Assembly (NCBI RefSeq): GCF_001463705.1
Contig: NZ_BBWH01000004.1
Span: 1 to 64,000 of the forward strand
From: Aureimonas sp. AU12
GTDB taxonomy: Bacteria > Pseudomonadota > Alphaproteobacteria > Rhizobiales > Rhizobiaceae
Length of the DNA stretch: 64,000 nucleotides
Direction of reading: 5' to 3'
Numbering within the stretch: position 1 is the stretch's first letter; each line of letters starts with the position of its first letter. Under the pieces are notes generated by a model, which was not told where the DNA came from, searched no databases, and worked only from the letters and a program-made list of their open reading frames with translations. Shown piece by piece: positions 1 through 10,772 of the stretch. The position numbers were made by a program, and so were the translations under genes.

Positions 1-699
1 GGGAACCGCCATGTCGAGATAGTCGCGGTGGCAGAAGACTTCGCTCTCGCCGGTCGAGGCGAGGATGATGAACTCATGGCTGAGCTTGCCGCCGATCGGC
101 CCGGTGTCGGCGCGCATCGGGATCGCCTTCAGCCCCATCCGGGCGAAGGTCCGCAGGTAGGCGACGAACATGCGGTCGTAGGCGACCTTCGAAGACTCGT
201 AGTCGAGATCGAAGGAATAGGCGTCCTTCATCAAGAACTCGCGCGAGCGCATCACGCCGAAGCGGGGTCGCACCTCGTCCCGGAACTTCCACTGGATGTG
301 GTAGAGGTTCAGCGGCAGATCCTTGTAGGATCGGACGGTGGACCGGAAGATGTCGGTGATCATCTCCTCGTTCGTCGGCCCGAACAGGAGATCGCGTTCG
401 TGGCGATCCTCGATCCGCAACATTTCCTTGCCGTAGTCGTCGTAACGGCCACTTTCGCGCCAGAGGTCGGCGCTCTGGATCGTCGGCATCATCATCTCGA
501 CCGCGCCGGAGCGGTTCTGCTCCTCACGCACGATCTGCGAGATCTTGTCGAGAACCCGCTTGCCGAGCGGCAGCCACGTGTAGATGCCGGATGCCTGCTG
601 CCGGATCATCCCCGCGCGCAGCATCAGGCGATGCGACACGATCTCGGCCTCCTTCGGCGTCTCCTTGAGGATGGGCATGAAGTAGCGGGAGAGGCGCAT
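1..699 (-). CDS. proS: Prolyl-tRNA synthetase, N-terminal part (cut by window start)
   Basis: Charges tRNA-Pro with proline in the cytosol. Read on the minus strand from an ATG at 699, the product opens [20 protein letters not shown] and continues with [22 protein letters not shown], the typical N-terminus and first class II motif region of bacterial ProRS. The 233 codons seen run off the left edge, so the C-terminal catalytic remainder and anticodon-binding domain are outside. An AGGT lies about 6 nt before the ATG. It is the most downstream gene of the minus-strand block visible here, but a 417-nt gap separates it from the DUF1467 gene, so it probably has its own promoter. Confidence 0.93.
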   Translation of the reverse strand, partial: MRLSRYFMPILKETPKEAEIVSHRLMLRAGMIRQQASGIYTWLPLGKRVLDKISQIVREEQNRSGAVEMMMPTIQSADLWRESGRYDDYGKEMLRIEDRHERDLLFGPTNEEMITDIFRSTVRSYKDLPLNLYHIQWKFRDEVRPRFGVMRSREFLMKDAYSFDLDYESSKVAYDRMFVAYLRTFARMGLKAIPMRADTGPIGGKLSHEFIILASTGESEVFCHRDYLDMAVP

Positions 700-1064
700 G
701 GAGACCTGTCGTGGCAAGGGATGAGAAACGGCACCGGCTCGAAGCCGACCCAGTGTCGGCTTCTTAACCGTTCGATGCTGCCATGAAAAGTGAAGGCGCC
801 AAGGATCGCGTGGGAGCTTTCTCGCAGCCTCCGAAAGCCCCATGGGACGTCTGCATCTTTTGGCGGCGGTCCCGCCTAAATTTCTTCCAGCCTTGCGCGA
901 ATCTTGTCGACAAGAACTGCGATTTCATCCTAGGGTGGAAACATCAAAACAGCGTCAGAACGACGCAGAGTCAACTCGATCGAGTCAGGGAGGACGCGAT
1001 CTTCGGCGCGCGCAAGCGCTGCCCCGGACATGATCCGGTGTTAAGATCCAGATCGGGTTATCTC
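700..1064. other. Intergenic stretch upstream of proS
   Basis: No reading frame here has a recognisable product; the plus-strand frames show no family signature. The stretch must hold the proS promoter (minus strand). A CTTGTCGACAAG palindrome lies near 903-914. A strong plus-strand terminator follows immediately, so a small plus-strand RNA is possible (see findings). Confidence 0.4.
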
Positions 1065-1095
1065 AAATGCGAGGCTTCGGCCTCGCATTTTTTTT
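1065..1095 (+). terminator. Intrinsic terminator with plus-strand T tract
   Basis: A perfect 11-bp stem (1065-1075 with 1080-1090) is closed by a TTCG tetraloop and followed by eight T on the plus strand. In the minus direction the hairpin is followed only by TTTGAG, so it is much stronger for a plus-strand transcript, although no plus-strand gene precedes it. It may also serve bidirectionally for the DUF1467 gene ending at 1117. Confidence 0.8.
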
Positions 1096-1116
1096 GCTTA
1101 AATTAAAAGCAAACCC

Positions 1117-1383
1117 TCAGGTGCCCGGCACGATATGCGGGAAGCTGTCGGGACCATAACCGAGAACTTCCGTGACAACATAGAACAGCGCGAAGACACC
1201 AGCGGCGGCCACCGTCGTGATCAGCGCGATCCGCCCAAAGGAGAACCGGCTCGGCGCCCCGTGCGCACTTCCGAGGACGATCTCGCCATCCTCGATCTGC
1301 GAGCGCATTCCAAACGGCAGGACGACGAAGAGCACCGTCCACCAGATCACGAAGTAGATGGCGATCGAGGTGATGAGCCCCAT
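1117..1383 (-). CDS. DUF1467 family small membrane protein
   Basis: An 88-residue integral membrane protein. The ATG at 1383 gives MGLITSIAIYFVIWWTVLFV as a first transmembrane segment and a second around residues 50-70 (RIALITTVAAAGVFALFYVV), joined by a short polar loop with FGMRSQ and EDGEIVLGSAHGAP. This pattern matches the DUF1467 family of alphaproteobacteria, whose function is unknown. A longer in-frame extension of 30 codons exists but lacks a membrane-protein character. It lies between RNase J and proS on the same strand, a placement I recall as common in Rhizobiales. Confidence 0.8.
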   Translation of the reverse strand: MGLITSIAIYFVIWWTVLFVVLPFGMRSQIEDGEIVLGSAHGAPSRFSFGRIALITTVAAAGVFALFYVVTEVLGYGPDSFPHIVPGT

Positions 1384-1476
1384 GATGTCTTCCCTTCGCT
1401 GGAGATGCCCGTTTGCGGCATCCACTTGATGGTCGCAGGGCAATCCGGCCGCATCGCGGCGGCCGGATTGCACCTC

Positions 1477-3135
1477 TCAGCCGCGGGTGACGAACACTGT
1501 CACGGCCGGCTTCTTGCCCCAGGCGTCGTTCGCCTCGCCCCGGACTGCCCGACGAACCGCCTCGCGCACGAGTTCGAGATCCTTGCGGCGGCCCTTCGGA
1601 ATGCTCTCGACCGCGCCGGCAGCGGCGTCGATCAGCACCTCGGACATTTCCTCGCCCGTCTCGTCCTTGGCCGGAAGGCCCATGCAGACGACTTCGGGAT
1701 CCACCTCGAGTTCGAGCTTGGCGGTCAGTTCGATGAGCACGGACACCTGACCCGCGAAGGATAGACGCCGACGCTCGTTGATGCCCATCTGCTCGGCGGT
1801 GCCGACGAGATAGCCGTCCTTGTAGAGACGGCCGAACGGCACCTCGTCGATGACCGTCGCCGCGCCCGGCGCAAGCCGCACCATCTGGCCATTACGCAAC
1901 GAGACGACCTCGGGCACGCCCAGATCCCGAGCGAACTGGGCATGGGCCGAAAGATGCGCCGACTCGCCGTGCGCGGGCACCGCGATCTTCGGGCGGATCC
2001 ACTCGTACATCTGCTTCATCTCGCTGCGCCGGGGATGGCCGGAGACGTGGACGAGCTTGTCCTGGTCCTCGATGATCCGGACGCCGCGCTCGATCAGCGC
2101 GTTCTTGATGTCGCCAATCGCCTTCTCGTTGCCCGGAATGGAGCGCGAGGAGAAGATGACCGTATCGTCCTTCGACAGCGCGACCGTCGGATGCTCGTCC
2201 CGCGATAGGCGAGCAAGAGCGGCACGCGGCTCGCCCTGGCTGCCGGTCAGCACGATCACCGCCTTGTCGCGCGGCAGATAGCCGAAGTCCTGCTCGCCCA
2301 CGAACGGTTGAAGCCCGTCGAGATAGCCGAGCTCGCCCGCGACGTCCGCGACCCGCTTCATCGAGCGCCCCATCAGCAGGACCTGCCGCCCGGCATCGTC
2401 GGAGGCCTTCGCGATCGACCGGATTCGGCCGACATTGGAAGAGAACGTGGTGATCGCCACGCGTCCCTTGGCCGCCGCGATGATCTCCTGCAGCGACTGC
2501 GTGACCTGACGCTCGCTCGGCGAGACACCCTCGCGCATCGCGTTCGTCGAATCGCAGATCAGCGCGAGAACGCCGTCCTCGCCGATCTGGCGCAGACGCG
2601 CCTCGTCGGTCGGGTCGCCGAGAGCCGGCGTCGCGTCGATCTTCCAGTCGCCCGTGTGAACGACGGTGCCGAGCGGCGTGCGGATTGCCAGTGCCACCGG
2701 TTCCGGGATCGAGTGCGTGACGTTCACGGCCTCGATCGAGAACGGGCCGACCTGGAAGGTCTCGCCAGCCCGGAAGATCGTCACCGGAACCTTCGGCGCG
2801 CCGGGCTCGCCTTCGCGCTTTGCCTGCAGCAAGGCGGCGGTGAAGGGCGTCGCATAGACGGGTGCCTTCAGCCGCGGCCAGAGATCGAGCACCGCGCCGT
2901 AATGGTCCTCATGGGCATGCGTGATCACGATGCCCTTCAGCGCGCTCAGCCGGTTCTCGATGAAGGAGATATCGGGGAGCACGAGATCGACGCCCGGAAA
3001 ATCCGGGCCTGCGAAGGACACGCCGCAATCCACCATGATCCATTCGCGGTTGTCGGATGGACCGTAGCCATAGAGGGCGAGATTCATTCCAATCTCGCCG
3101 AGGCCGCCGAGCGGCACGAACACCAAATCGTTCAA
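1477..3135 (-). CDS. rnj: Ribonuclease J (metallo-beta-lactamase / beta-CASP)
   Basis: Cytosolic endo-/5'-3' exoribonuclease used in RNA maturation and decay. The 552-residue product shows the metallo-beta-lactamase motif HAHEDH at residues 73-78, an HTGDWK segment for the next metal ligand, and beta-CASP elements such as CDSTNA, GSQGEPRAAL and HVSGHPRR. The C-terminus carries the usual RNase J extra domain. The likely start is a TTG at 3133-3135, because the family begins a few residues before LVFxPLGG and no in-frame ATG precedes it; the ribosome site is weak. It is downstream of birA with a 72-nt gap. Confidence 0.93.
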   Translation of the reverse strand: MNDLVFVPLGGLGEIGMNLALYGYGPSDNREWIMVDCGVSFAGPDFPGVDLVLPDISFIENRLSALKGIVITHAHEDHYGAVLDLWPRLKAPVYATPFTAALLQAKREGEPGAPKVPVTIFRAGETFQVGPFSIEAVNVTHSIPEPVALAIRTPLGTVVHTGDWKIDATPALGDPTDEARLRQIGEDGVLALICDSTNAMREGVSPSERQVTQSLQEIIAAAKGRVAITTFSSNVGRIRSIAKASDDAGRQVLLMGRSMKRVADVAGELGYLDGLQPFVGEQDFGYLPRDKAVIVLTGSQGEPRAALARLSRDEHPTVALSKDDTVIFSSRSIPGNEKAIGDIKNALIERGVRIIEDQDKLVHVSGHPRRSEMKQMYEWIRPKIAVPAHGESAHLSAHAQFARDLGVPEVVSLRNGQMVRLAPGAATVIDEVPFGRLYKDGYLVGTAEQMGINERRRLSFAGQVSVLIELTAKLELEVDPEVVCMGLPAKDETGEEMSEVLIDAAAGAVESIPKGRRKDLELVREAVRRAVRGEANDAWGKKPAVTVFVTRG

Positions 3136-3207
3136 AACTTTACTGCTTTCCCATGATCGGCCAAGGCCGCGGCCTGCCGAAGTCTTCGTTCGAATGTCTG
3201 CGCGACG

Positions 3208-4011
3208 CTAAGGTCGCGACGGATGAGGAAAGGCGGCGCCATCGTCCTGCGCCGCACGCGGCAGCAGGAAGAGATCGCCCGCCGAATAGGTTTCGCGAAC
3301 GCCGTCGTGACGCTCGAGAACGAGCCGTCCCTGCAGGTCAAGATCGGCAAACCGCCCTTCCGCGAAATGCCCGCCCGGAAGGTTGACGCGGCACGGGCCG
3401 CCCATTCCGGTGTTGAAGCGAATCCAGTCGCGTCGCACGGCAGCGAACCGCTGGCCGCGGTCCCACAGTCCGATGGCGGCTTCGACGCCCGCAGCGATCC
3501 CCTGAAAGATCGTTTCCAGCGAAGCCTCGACGCCCTCGCGTCGCAACCCGGTCACGGCATAGGGCGCGTCGTCCGGCCAATGCACAACGTTGACGCCGAG
3601 CCCGATGACCACCGCCTGGCGACCCGACCGCAAGGTTTCGCTTTCGATGAGGATGCCGACCGTCTTGGCACCGCCCACGAGAATGTCGTTGGGCCACTTG
3701 ATCCGCACGCGGTCATCGTCGATGCCCGCCAGCCCCGCGATCCCGTTTCGCACGCCGACCGCGACCACCAGCGGCAGGTTGCCGAGATCGGCCAGCGGAG
3801 CAGGATCCAGGAGAAGGAGAGACATGTAGAGATTGCCGCGCTCCGACAACCAGGCGCGGCCCCTTCGGCCCCGCCCCGCGGACTGGCATTCCGCGGTGAT
3901 CCAGAGCATGCCGGGGTCGTCAGCCCGCGCCGCCTCGAACGCCAGCGTGTTGGTCGAACCAACCTCGTCGAACGCGATCCGTCGTCTTTGCGCGGGGCTG
4001 CCTGCCTTCAT
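3208..4011 (-). CDS. birA: Biotin--[acetyl-CoA-carboxylase] ligase
   Basis: Makes biotinyl-AMP and attaches biotin to carrier proteins such as AccB. The 267-residue protein has the BPL catalytic signature GRGRRGR around residue 47 and KWPNDI near residue 104, with VGILIE and GLGVNV following. There is no N-terminal helix-turn-helix, so it is the monofunctional type, not a repressor of biotin genes. It starts 6 nt after the nuoN stop, so it is very likely the tail of the nuo transcript. Confidence 0.93.
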   Translation of the reverse strand: MKAGSPAQRRRIAFDEVGSTNTLAFEAARADDPGMLWITAECQSAGRGRRGRAWLSERGNLYMSLLLLDPAPLADLGNLPLVVAVGVRNGIAGLAGIDDDRVRIKWPNDILVGGAKTVGILIESETLRSGRQAVVIGLGVNVVHWPDDAPYAVTGLRREGVEASLETIFQGIAAGVEAAIGLWDRGQRFAAVRRDWIRFNTGMGGPCRVNLPGGHFAEGRFADLDLQGRLVLERHDGVRETYSAGDLFLLPRAAQDDGAAFPHPSRP

Positions 4012-4017
4012 TCGCCG

Positions 4018-5463
4018 TCAGAAGAACGTCTGGGCCGCCGCGGCGGCGGCCGCGAAGAGCGGTCCTGCCAGCACGATGTAGACCGGAAAGACCAGCATGG
4101 TCGCCGCGCCCATCACGAGCTTCAGCGGCAGGCCCACCGGTTCGAAGCCACCGACCGGCTCGTCGAACCACATCACCTTGACGATGCGCAGATAGTAGAA
4201 GAGGCCGATCGTCGAGGCGATCACGCCGATCACCGCCAGAGGCACGAGCCCGGCACCGACCGCAGCGACGAACACGTAGTACTTGCCCCAGAAACCAAGC
4301 AGCGGCGGCAGGCCCGCCAGCGAAAGCATCAACGTTGTCAGCGCAAGAGCCATGATCGGCTGCGTGCGCGAGAGTCCCGCGAGTTCGCTGACCTCCTCGA
4401 CCATCCCGTCGCGACGGCGCATCGACAGGATGACCGCAAAGGTACCGAGCGTCATGGCGACATAGGTCGCCATGTAGATCAGCACGCCGCGAACGCCGGC
4501 TTCGTCGCCTGCTGCCAGACCGACGAGGACGTAGCCCATGTGCCCGATCGACGAATAGGCCATCAGGCGCTTGATGTTGCGCTGGCCGATGGCCGCAAAA
4601 GCGCCGAACAGCATCGACGCCAGCGACAGGAAGATGATGACCTGCTGCCAGTCGTGCGTCAGCGGGCCGAAGCCCTGGATCGTGAAGCGCGTCAGCAGCG
4701 CGACGGCCGCCACCTTGGGCGCACCGGCGAGGAGAGCGGTCACCGGCGTCGGAGCGCCCTCGTAGACGTCCGGCGTCCACATGTGGAACGGAACGGCCGA
4801 GATCTTGAAGGCGAGACCGACGAGCACGAAGACGAGGCCGATCAAGAGACCGATCGACCGCCCCTCGCCCGTCGCCACGGCGCGCGCGATCGCCTGAAAC
4901 TCGATCTGGCCGGTGAAGCCGTAGACGAGCGACGCACCGTAGAGCAGCATGCCCGACGACAGCGCGCCGAGAACGAAGTACTTGAGGCCGGCTTCCGTCG
5001 ACTTCACCTGATCGCGCGCGATCGCGGCGATCACGTAGATCGCCAGAGACTGAAGCTCGAGGCCCATATAGAGCGCGATGAGATCGCCCGCCGAGACCAT
5101 CACCATCATGCCGATGGTGCAGAGGACGATCAGCACGGGGAACTCGAAACTGTCGAGCTTCTCGCGCTTCATGTAGGCGGTGGACATCAACAGCGCTGCC
5201 GCGGACGCGACCAAGACCAGCGTCTTCATGAACCGGGCGAACGGATCGAGAATGAACGATCCGCCGAAGGCCGATCCGCCCGGCGCGACAACGACGAGCC
5301 AGAACGCTGCGAACAGGATCAGCCCGACCGCCAATGAAACGACGAGGCCACCGCTACGCTCACCACGGAACGTTCCGATCATCAGAAGCATCATGGCGCC
5401 GACCGCCATGATCAACTCCGGTCCGACGATCGGCAGGCTCTGGGCTACGAACTGAGAGAACAT
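4018..5463 (-). CDS. nuoN: NADH-quinone oxidoreductase subunit N
   Basis: Antiporter-like membrane subunit of complex I that takes part in proton translocation. It is 481 residues long with about 14 hydrophobic segments. The Mrp/ND2-type core contains [20 protein letters not shown] and [13 protein letters not shown], which place the conserved lysines and histidine of the family. It follows nuoM by 21 nt and precedes birA by 6 nt on the same strand. Confidence 0.96.
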   Translation of the reverse strand: MFSQFVAQSLPIVGPELIMAVGAMMLLMIGTFRGERSGGLVVSLAVGLILFAAFWLVVVAPGGSAFGGSFILDPFARFMKTLVLVASAAALLMSTAYMKREKLDSFEFPVLIVLCTIGMMVMVSAGDLIALYMGLELQSLAIYVIAAIARDQVKSTEAGLKYFVLGALSSGMLLYGASLVYGFTGQIEFQAIARAVATGEGRSIGLLIGLVFVLVGLAFKISAVPFHMWTPDVYEGAPTPVTALLAGAPKVAAVALLTRFTIQGFGPLTHDWQQVIIFLSLASMLFGAFAAIGQRNIKRLMAYSSIGHMGYVLVGLAAGDEAGVRGVLIYMATYVAMTLGTFAVILSMRRRDGMVEEVSELAGLSRTQPIMALALTTLMLSLAGLPPLLGFWGKYYVFVAAVGAGLVPLAVIGVIASTIGLFYYLRIVKVMWFDEPVGGFEPVGLPLKLVMGAATMLVFPVYIVLAGPLFAAAAAAAQTFF

Positions 5464-5484
5464 CGGGTCGCCTTGCCTGTTCGA

Positions 5485-6993
5485 TTAATGCGCCGACGCG
5501 ACGCTGGACGCCGCCTCGATAGCCGCGGTGTAGCTGCCGAGCATGTGCTGCACCGAGGCCGTGGTCACGTTGAAGACCGGCATCGGATAGACGCCGAAGA
5601 AGACGGTGAGGACCGCGAGCGGATAGAGCAGAACCTTCTCGCGCGGCGTCAGGTCGAGGATCGCCTTCAGACTCTCTTTGTCCAGCGAGCCGAGCACGAC
5701 GCGGCGATACAGCCAGAGCGCATAGGCGGCCGACAGGATAACACCCGTCGCGGCGAAGATCGCGACCCACGAATTGACCCGGAACACGCCCATCAGCGTC
5801 ATGAACTCGCCGACGAAGCCGCTCGTGCCGGGCAATCCGACATTGCCCATGGTGAAGAGCAGCATCATCGCCGCGTAAGCGGGCATCCGGTTCACCAGAC
5901 CGCCATACGCCGTGATCTCACGTGTGTGCATGCGGTCGTAGACGACGCCGACGCAGAGAAACAGCGCGCCGGAGATCAAGCCGTGGCTGAGCATCTGGAA
6001 GATGGCGCCCTGCACGCCCTGCTCGTTGGCCGCGAAGATGCCCATGGTCACGAAGCCCATATGCGCCACCGACGAGTAGGCGATCAACTTCTTGATGTCT
6101 TCCTGCATCAGCGCGACGAGCGACGTGTAGATGATCGCGACGACGGAAAGCGTGAAGACGAGCGGCGCGAAGTCGGCCGAGGCCAGCGGGAACATCGGCA
6201 GCGAAAAGCGCAGGAAGCCGTAGCCGCCGAGCTTCAGCAGGATGCCGGCGAGGATGACGGAACCTGCCGTCGGGGCCTCGACGTGCGCATCCGGAAGCCA
6301 GGTGTGAACCGGCCACATCGGCATCTTCACCGCAAACGAAGCGAAGAAGGCCAGCCATAGCCACGTCTGCATCTGTGCCGGGAACTGGTAGGCCAGAAGC
6401 TCGGGGATCGAGGTCGTACCCGCCGTCCAGTACATCGCCATGATGGCGACGAGCATCAGGACCGAACCGAGAAATGTGAACAGAAAGAACTTGTAGGACG
6501 CGTAGACGCGACGCTTGCCGCCCCAGACGCCGATGATGAGGAACATCGGGATCAGCGAGCCCTCGAAGAAGAGGTAGAAGAGAACAATGTCGAGCGCGCA
6601 AAACACGCCGACGACCAGCGTCTCCAGAACGAGAAACGCGATCATGTATTCCTTCACCCGGACCGTCACCGAATCCCGGCTGGCTAGGATGCAGATCGGC
6701 ATGAGGAAGGTCGTCAGGATCACGAACAGCATCGAGATGCCGTCGACGCCCATCCGGTAGGAGATCCCGCCCGGAAGCCATGCGGCCTCCTCGACCATCT
6801 GGAAACCGGCGACGCCCTTGTCGAAGCCGATCCAGATGAAGAGCGACAGGAAGAAGGTGAAGACCGTGACGAGCAAAGCGACGTTGCGGATATTCCGCCG
6901 CGCCAGTTCGCTATCGTCCCGGGTGAAGAGGATGATGAGGACGCCGACCAGAGGCAGGAACGTGACGGTCGATAGGATCGGCCAGCCGGACAT
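5485..6993 (-). CDS. nuoM: NADH-quinone oxidoreductase subunit M
   Basis: Antiporter-like proton-pumping subunit of complex I (ND4 homologue), 502 residues. Diagnostic segments are [20 protein letters not shown] (conserved glutamate in a membrane helix), [20 protein letters not shown] and [17 protein letters not shown]. Its first base pair coincides with the last of nuoL (position 6993), which suggests translational coupling. Confidence 0.97.
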   Translation of the reverse strand: MSGWPILSTVTFLPLVGVLIILFTRDDSELARRNIRNVALLVTVFTFFLSLFIWIGFDKGVAGFQMVEEAAWLPGGISYRMGVDGISMLFVILTTFLMPICILASRDSVTVRVKEYMIAFLVLETLVVGVFCALDIVLFYLFFEGSLIPMFLIIGVWGGKRRVYASYKFFLFTFLGSVLMLVAIMAMYWTAGTTSIPELLAYQFPAQMQTWLWLAFFASFAVKMPMWPVHTWLPDAHVEAPTAGSVILAGILLKLGGYGFLRFSLPMFPLASADFAPLVFTLSVVAIIYTSLVALMQEDIKKLIAYSSVAHMGFVTMGIFAANEQGVQGAIFQMLSHGLISGALFLCVGVVYDRMHTREITAYGGLVNRMPAYAAMMLLFTMGNVGLPGTSGFVGEFMTLMGVFRVNSWVAIFAATGVILSAAYALWLYRRVVLGSLDKESLKAILDLTPREKVLLYPLAVLTVFFGVYPMPVFNVTTASVQHMLGSYTAAIEAASSVASAH

Positions 6994-8990
6994 CAGATCA
7001 TTCCCCAGAACATCATGAAGGTGACGAGCGCGGCGACGCCGATCAGCATGACGAAGGCGTAGTGGTAGAGATAACCGGTCTGCAGCTGGACCACGCGGTT
7101 CGTGACGTCGAGCACCCGCGCCGAGATCCCGTCCGGCCCGAGCCGATCGATGACCGCAACGTCACCCTTCTTCCACAGGAAGCGGCCGAGCCACTTGGCC
7201 GAACGCACGAACAGAAAGTCGTAGAGCTCGTCGAAGTACCACTTGTTGAGCAGGAACTGGTAGAGGCCGGGGTTGCGCGCCGCCATCTGCTTCGGCCGCT
7301 CGGGCGAGCGAATGTAGAAGACGTAAGCGAGGAAGAACCCGAGGGCCATCATGATGGTCGGCGACCATACGACCAGTCCTGGAACCTCGTGGGACTCGTG
7401 AAGGATATGGTTCTCGGGACCGGCAAAGAGCGCGCCGTTCCAGAACGCGTCGTACGAGCCGCCAAGGAAGAACGGGTAGAAGACGAGACCCGCCAGAAGC
7501 GCGCCGACGCCGAGCACGTAGAGCGGCACCAGCATGATCGGTGGCGACTCGTGGACATGATGCATAACCTCATGCGAAGCGCGCGGCTTGCCATGGAAGG
7601 TCAGGAACACGAGACGCCAGGAGTAGAAGCTGGTCAGCAACGCTGCGATCACCGTCATGATGTAACCGTACATCGCGAACGCGTTCTCACCGGCGAAGGC
7701 GCTTTCGATGATCGCGTCCTTCGAATAGTAGCCCGCGGTGAACGGGAAGCCCGTCAGCGCGAGCGTGCCAACGAGCATCATGGCGTAGGTCTTCGGGATA
7801 TGCTTCCGCAGACCGCCCATGTTCCGCATGTCCTGCTCGCCGTCCACGGCATGGATGACCGAGCCGGCGCCGAGGAAAAGCAGCGCCTTGAAGAAGGCGT
7901 GCGTGAAGAGATGGAACACGGCCGCCCCATAAGCACCGACGCCGAGTGCCACGAACATGTAGCCAAGCTGAGAACACGTCGAATAGGCGATGACGCGCTT
8001 GATGTCGTTCTGCACCAGACCGATCGTCGCCGCGAAGAACGCAGTGGTCGCGCCGATGAAGGTGACGAAGGTCAGAGCCGAATGGCTGAGCTCGAAGACC
8101 GGCGACATGCGTGCGAGCATGAAGACGCCTGCCGTCACCATCGTCGCCGCGTGGATCAGCGCCGAAACCGGGGTCGGGCCTTCCATCGCGTCCGGTAGCC
8201 ACGTGTGCAGGCCGATCTGCGCGGACTTGCCCATGGCGCCCATGAACAGAAGCAGGCAAATCGCGGTCATCGCGCCGCCAGCCGAAAGCGAGTAGCCCGC
8301 GAACTGCAGGAGCGGCGCAGCGTGTGCGGCACCCTCGCCCGCCGCTTCCGCATGCTCGCCGCCCATCGTCGCCAGCAGTTGGCCGGCGCCTGCGAAGATC
8401 GTGTCGAGGTTGACCGAACCGAAGACGACGAAGAGGCCGAAGATACCAAGCAGGAAGCCGAAGTCGCCGACGCGGTTGACGACGAAGGCCTTCATCGCCG
8501 CAGCGTTCGCCGACGGCTTCTTGTACCAGAAACCGATGAGGAGATAGGACGCGAGACCGACGCCTTCCCAGCCGAAAAACATCTGGACGAGGTTGTTCGC
8601 CGTCACCAGCGTCAACATCGCGAATGTGAAGAGCGACAGGTAGGCGAAGAAGCGCGGGCGGGAGTCGTCATGGTGCATGTACCCGATCGAGTACACGTGG
8701 ACGAGCGCCGACACGGTGTTGACGACCACGAGCATCACAAGCGTCAGCCGGTCGATGCGCAGTGACCAGGACACGTCGAGATCACCCGCCTGCATCCAGT
8801 GCAGGACCGTGATCCGGAGCGTCTCGCCGTTGCCAAAGCCGAACGAGATGAAGCCGATCCAGGACAGCACCGCCGCGAGAATGAGCAGGCCGGACGTGAC
8901 GTATTCAGAAGCCTTCGGCCCGATCGCGTTGCCAAAGAGCGCCGCAACCAGAAAGCCGATGAGCGGCAGAAGGACGATCAGAGTGTACAT
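6993..8990 (-). CDS. nuoL: NADH-quinone oxidoreductase subunit L
   Basis: Largest antiporter-like subunit of complex I (ND5 homologue), 665 residues. It has [20 protein letters not shown] and [19 protein letters not shown] in the core, and a C-terminal extension with the lateral helix expected for NuoL. A small Ala/Glu/His-rich insertion ([14 protein letters not shown]) sits around residue 215 in a loop. It starts 8 nt after nuoK and touches nuoM by one base. Confidence 0.97.
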   Translation of the reverse strand: MYTLIVLLPLIGFLVAALFGNAIGPKASEYVTSGLLILAAVLSWIGFISFGFGNGETLRITVLHWMQAGDLDVSWSLRIDRLTLVMLVVVNTVSALVHVYSIGYMHHDDSRPRFFAYLSLFTFAMLTLVTANNLVQMFFGWEGVGLASYLLIGFWYKKPSANAAAMKAFVVNRVGDFGFLLGIFGLFVVFGSVNLDTIFAGAGQLLATMGGEHAEAAGEGAAHAAPLLQFAGYSLSAGGAMTAICLLLFMGAMGKSAQIGLHTWLPDAMEGPTPVSALIHAATMVTAGVFMLARMSPVFELSHSALTFVTFIGATTAFFAATIGLVQNDIKRVIAYSTCSQLGYMFVALGVGAYGAAVFHLFTHAFFKALLFLGAGSVIHAVDGEQDMRNMGGLRKHIPKTYAMMLVGTLALTGFPFTAGYYSKDAIIESAFAGENAFAMYGYIMTVIAALLTSFYSWRLVFLTFHGKPRASHEVMHHVHESPPIMLVPLYVLGVGALLAGLVFYPFFLGGSYDAFWNGALFAGPENHILHESHEVPGLVVWSPTIMMALGFFLAYVFYIRSPERPKQMAARNPGLYQFLLNKWYFDELYDFLFVRSAKWLGRFLWKKGDVAVIDRLGPDGISARVLDVTNRVVQLQTGYLYHYAFVMLIGVAALVTFMMFWGMI

Positions 8991-8998
8991 CGTCGCAC

Positions 8999-9307
8999 TC
9001 AGCCTTTCATCGTATTGACGTCATCGACGGCGATGGAGCCGCGATTGCGGAAGAAGACCACGAGGATAGCGAGCCCAATCGCAGCTTCGGCGGCGGCCAC
9101 GGTCAGAATGAACAGCGCGAAGACCTGGCCGGCGAGGTCGTTGAGAAAGGCCGAAAACGCCACGAGGTTCAGGTTCACCGCGAGGAGGATCAGCTCGATC
9201 GACATCAGGATCGTGATGATGTTCTTCCGGTTCATGAAGATGCCGAAGACCCCCGTAACGAACAGGATCGCGGCGACTGTGAGAAAATGTCCGAGGCCGA
9301 CTGCCAT
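8999..9307 (-). CDS. nuoK: NADH-quinone oxidoreductase subunit K
   Basis: Small complex I membrane subunit (ND4L homologue), 102 residues with three transmembrane helices. Family hallmarks are [20 protein letters not shown], with the membrane glutamates in [14 protein letters not shown], and the [13 protein letters not shown] segment. The length matches the usual NuoK. Located between nuoJ (21 nt upstream) and nuoL (8 nt downstream). Confidence 0.96.
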   Translation of the reverse strand: MAVGLGHFLTVAAILFVTGVFGIFMNRKNIITILMSIELILLAVNLNLVAFSAFLNDLAGQVFALFILTVAAAEAAIGLAILVVFFRNRGSIAVDDVNTMKG

Positions 9308-9328
9308 GTGATGTTCCTTCGATGCGCC

Positions 9329-9946
9329 TCAGACGCCCTTGCCGGTCTCGACCTTGACGACCTCGATCGCCGTCTTCGGATCGCGGGCGACCTGCGTCGG
9401 GATGGACTGGCGCTTCAGACCCGGCTTGTGGCGCAGCGTCAGGACGATCGCGCCGACCATGGCGACGAAGAGGATGAGACCGGCCATCTGGAAGAAGAAG
9501 ATGTAGCGGGTGTACAGCACCTGCCCCAGCGCCTGGATGTTCGACATCTGCTCAAGCGGAGGCGTCGGGAGCACGGTCGCAGCGGAGAGTTCGGGATTGT
9601 AGTAGTTGCCGCTCACCGCAATGATCAGCTGGGCCAGGAGAACCGCTGCAATGATCGCGCCGATCGGTGCGTATTCGAGCGCGCCATGCTTGATACGCCC
9701 AAAATCGAGATCGAGCATCATGACCACGAAGAGGAAGAGGATCGCCACGGCGCCGACATAGACGACGATGAGGATCAGAGCGAGGAACTCCGCGCCCGTC
9801 AGCAGGAACAGTCCGGCGGCGCTCACGAAGGTGAGGATCAGGAACAGCACGGAATGGACGGGGTTTCGCGACAGCACCACCATCATCGCGGCGGCGACGG
9901 TGATCAGCGCGAACACATAGAAGAAGAAGGCTTGCAGCCCCAACAT
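9329..9946 (-). CDS. nuoJ: NADH-quinone oxidoreductase subunit J
   Basis: Complex I membrane subunit (ND6 homologue), 205 residues. It has five hydrophobic segments and the typical NPVHSVLFLILTFVSAAGLF and EFLALILIVVYVGAVAILFLF stretches, the latter near the pi-bulge helix. The C-terminal tail after the last helix is polar and basic (RHKPGLKRQSIPTQ). A 118-nt gap separates it from nuoI, the largest spacing in the second half of the operon; I see no terminator or clear promoter in it. Confidence 0.96.
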   Translation of the reverse strand: MLGLQAFFFYVFALITVAAAMMVVLSRNPVHSVLFLILTFVSAAGLFLLTGAEFLALILIVVYVGAVAILFLFVVMMLDLDFGRIKHGALEYAPIGAIIAAVLLAQLIIAVSGNYYNPELSAATVLPTPPLEQMSNIQALGQVLYTRYIFFFQMAGLILFVAMVGAIVLTLRHKPGLKRQSIPTQVARDPKTAIEVVKVETGKGV

Positions 9947-10064
9947 GCCGGGCTCCCCTGATCAGATCGTCGTCTTGCAGGCCCGATGCGCTCGATGCGT
10001 CCGGTGCCGGCTTTGAGTCGCAACGTTTTGAGCCGTTCGCGATACACGAGCGGTTGGCGGCGGA

Positions 10065-10556
10065 TTAGCGGTACGCGGCGTCCAGCGCAATGTTGCGCGC
10101 GATTTCTCGCTCCCAACGATCGCCGTTCGCGAGAAGCTTGTCCTTGTCATAGTAGAGTTCTTCGCGGGTTTCCGTTGAGAACTCGAAGTTCGGCCCCTCG
10201 ACGATCGCGTCGACCGGGCAGGCCTCCTGGCAGAAACCGCAGTAGATGCACTTCACCATATCGATGTCGTAACGCACCGTGCGGCGCGTGCCGTCGTTGC
10301 GGCGCGGACCGGCTTCGATCGTGATCGCCTGTGCCGGGCAGATGGCCTCGCAGAGCTTGCAGGCGATGCAGCGCTCTTCGCCGTTCGGGTAACGGCGCAA
10401 GGCGTGTTCGCCGCGGAAACGAGGGCTCTGCGGACCCTTTTCGAACGGGTAGTTCACGGTCGCCTTCGGCGCGAAGAAGTAGCGCATCGACAGGCGAAAC
10501 GCCTTGATAAACTCGATGAGGAAGAGCGAACGAATGGATTGCGAGATGGCGTTCAT
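10065..10556 (-). CDS. nuoI: NADH-quinone oxidoreductase subunit I (two 4Fe-4S)
   Basis: Peripheral-arm complex I subunit carrying clusters N6a and N6b, 163 residues. Two complete CxxCxxCxxxCP motifs are visible: [18 protein letters not shown] and [18 protein letters not shown]. The N-terminal amphipathic region ([20 protein letters not shown]) is as in other alphaproteobacterial NuoI. It begins 6 nt after the small membrane-protein gene that separates it from nuoH. Confidence 0.97.
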   Translation of the reverse strand: MNAISQSIRSLFLIEFIKAFRLSMRYFFAPKATVNYPFEKGPQSPRFRGEHALRRYPNGEERCIACKLCEAICPAQAITIEAGPRRNDGTRRTVRYDIDMVKCIYCGFCQEACPVDAIVEGPNFEFSTETREELYYDKDKLLANGDRWEREIARNIALDAAYR

Positions 10557-10562
10557 AAGCGA

Positions 10563-10772
10563 TCAGCCTGCGATGTTCGAGGCGACGAGGGGGCCGACGA
10601 ACCAGCCCGCTACAGGGAAGAAGATAAGTTGCATCAGTCGGACGATCTTGGCGATCGTGCGCGCCCCGCCGCGCCCGGCCGCATCGGCTGCCCGGCCAAG
10701 GACGACATAGTCCACGAGCCCGAGCACGAGCCCGGCGCCAAGGCCGATGAAAGACGCGAGGGTCGCGCTCAC
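10563..10772 (-). CDS. Small membrane protein encoded between nuoH and nuoI
   Basis: A 69-residue protein with two predicted membrane segments: [20 protein letters not shown] near the N-terminus, and a second around residues 45-65 ([20 protein letters not shown]). A basic loop ([20 protein letters not shown]) lies between. The GTG start at 10772 overlaps the nuoH stop in the form GTGA, and the stop is 6 nt before nuoI, so it should be translated with the operon. I do not recognise a family. It is not one of the 14 standard subunits; it could be an accessory or assembly factor of complex I, but that rests only on position. Confidence 0.75.
   Translation of the reverse strand: MSATLASFIGLGAGLVLGLVDYVVLGRAADAAGRGGARTIAKIVRLMQLIFFPVAGWFVGPLVASNIAG

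Noticed and set aside
3223-5337. 704-codon plus-strand open frame
   Set aside because: Antisense to birA and nuoN, which are certain; the translation is low-complexity Arg/Asp/His-rich.
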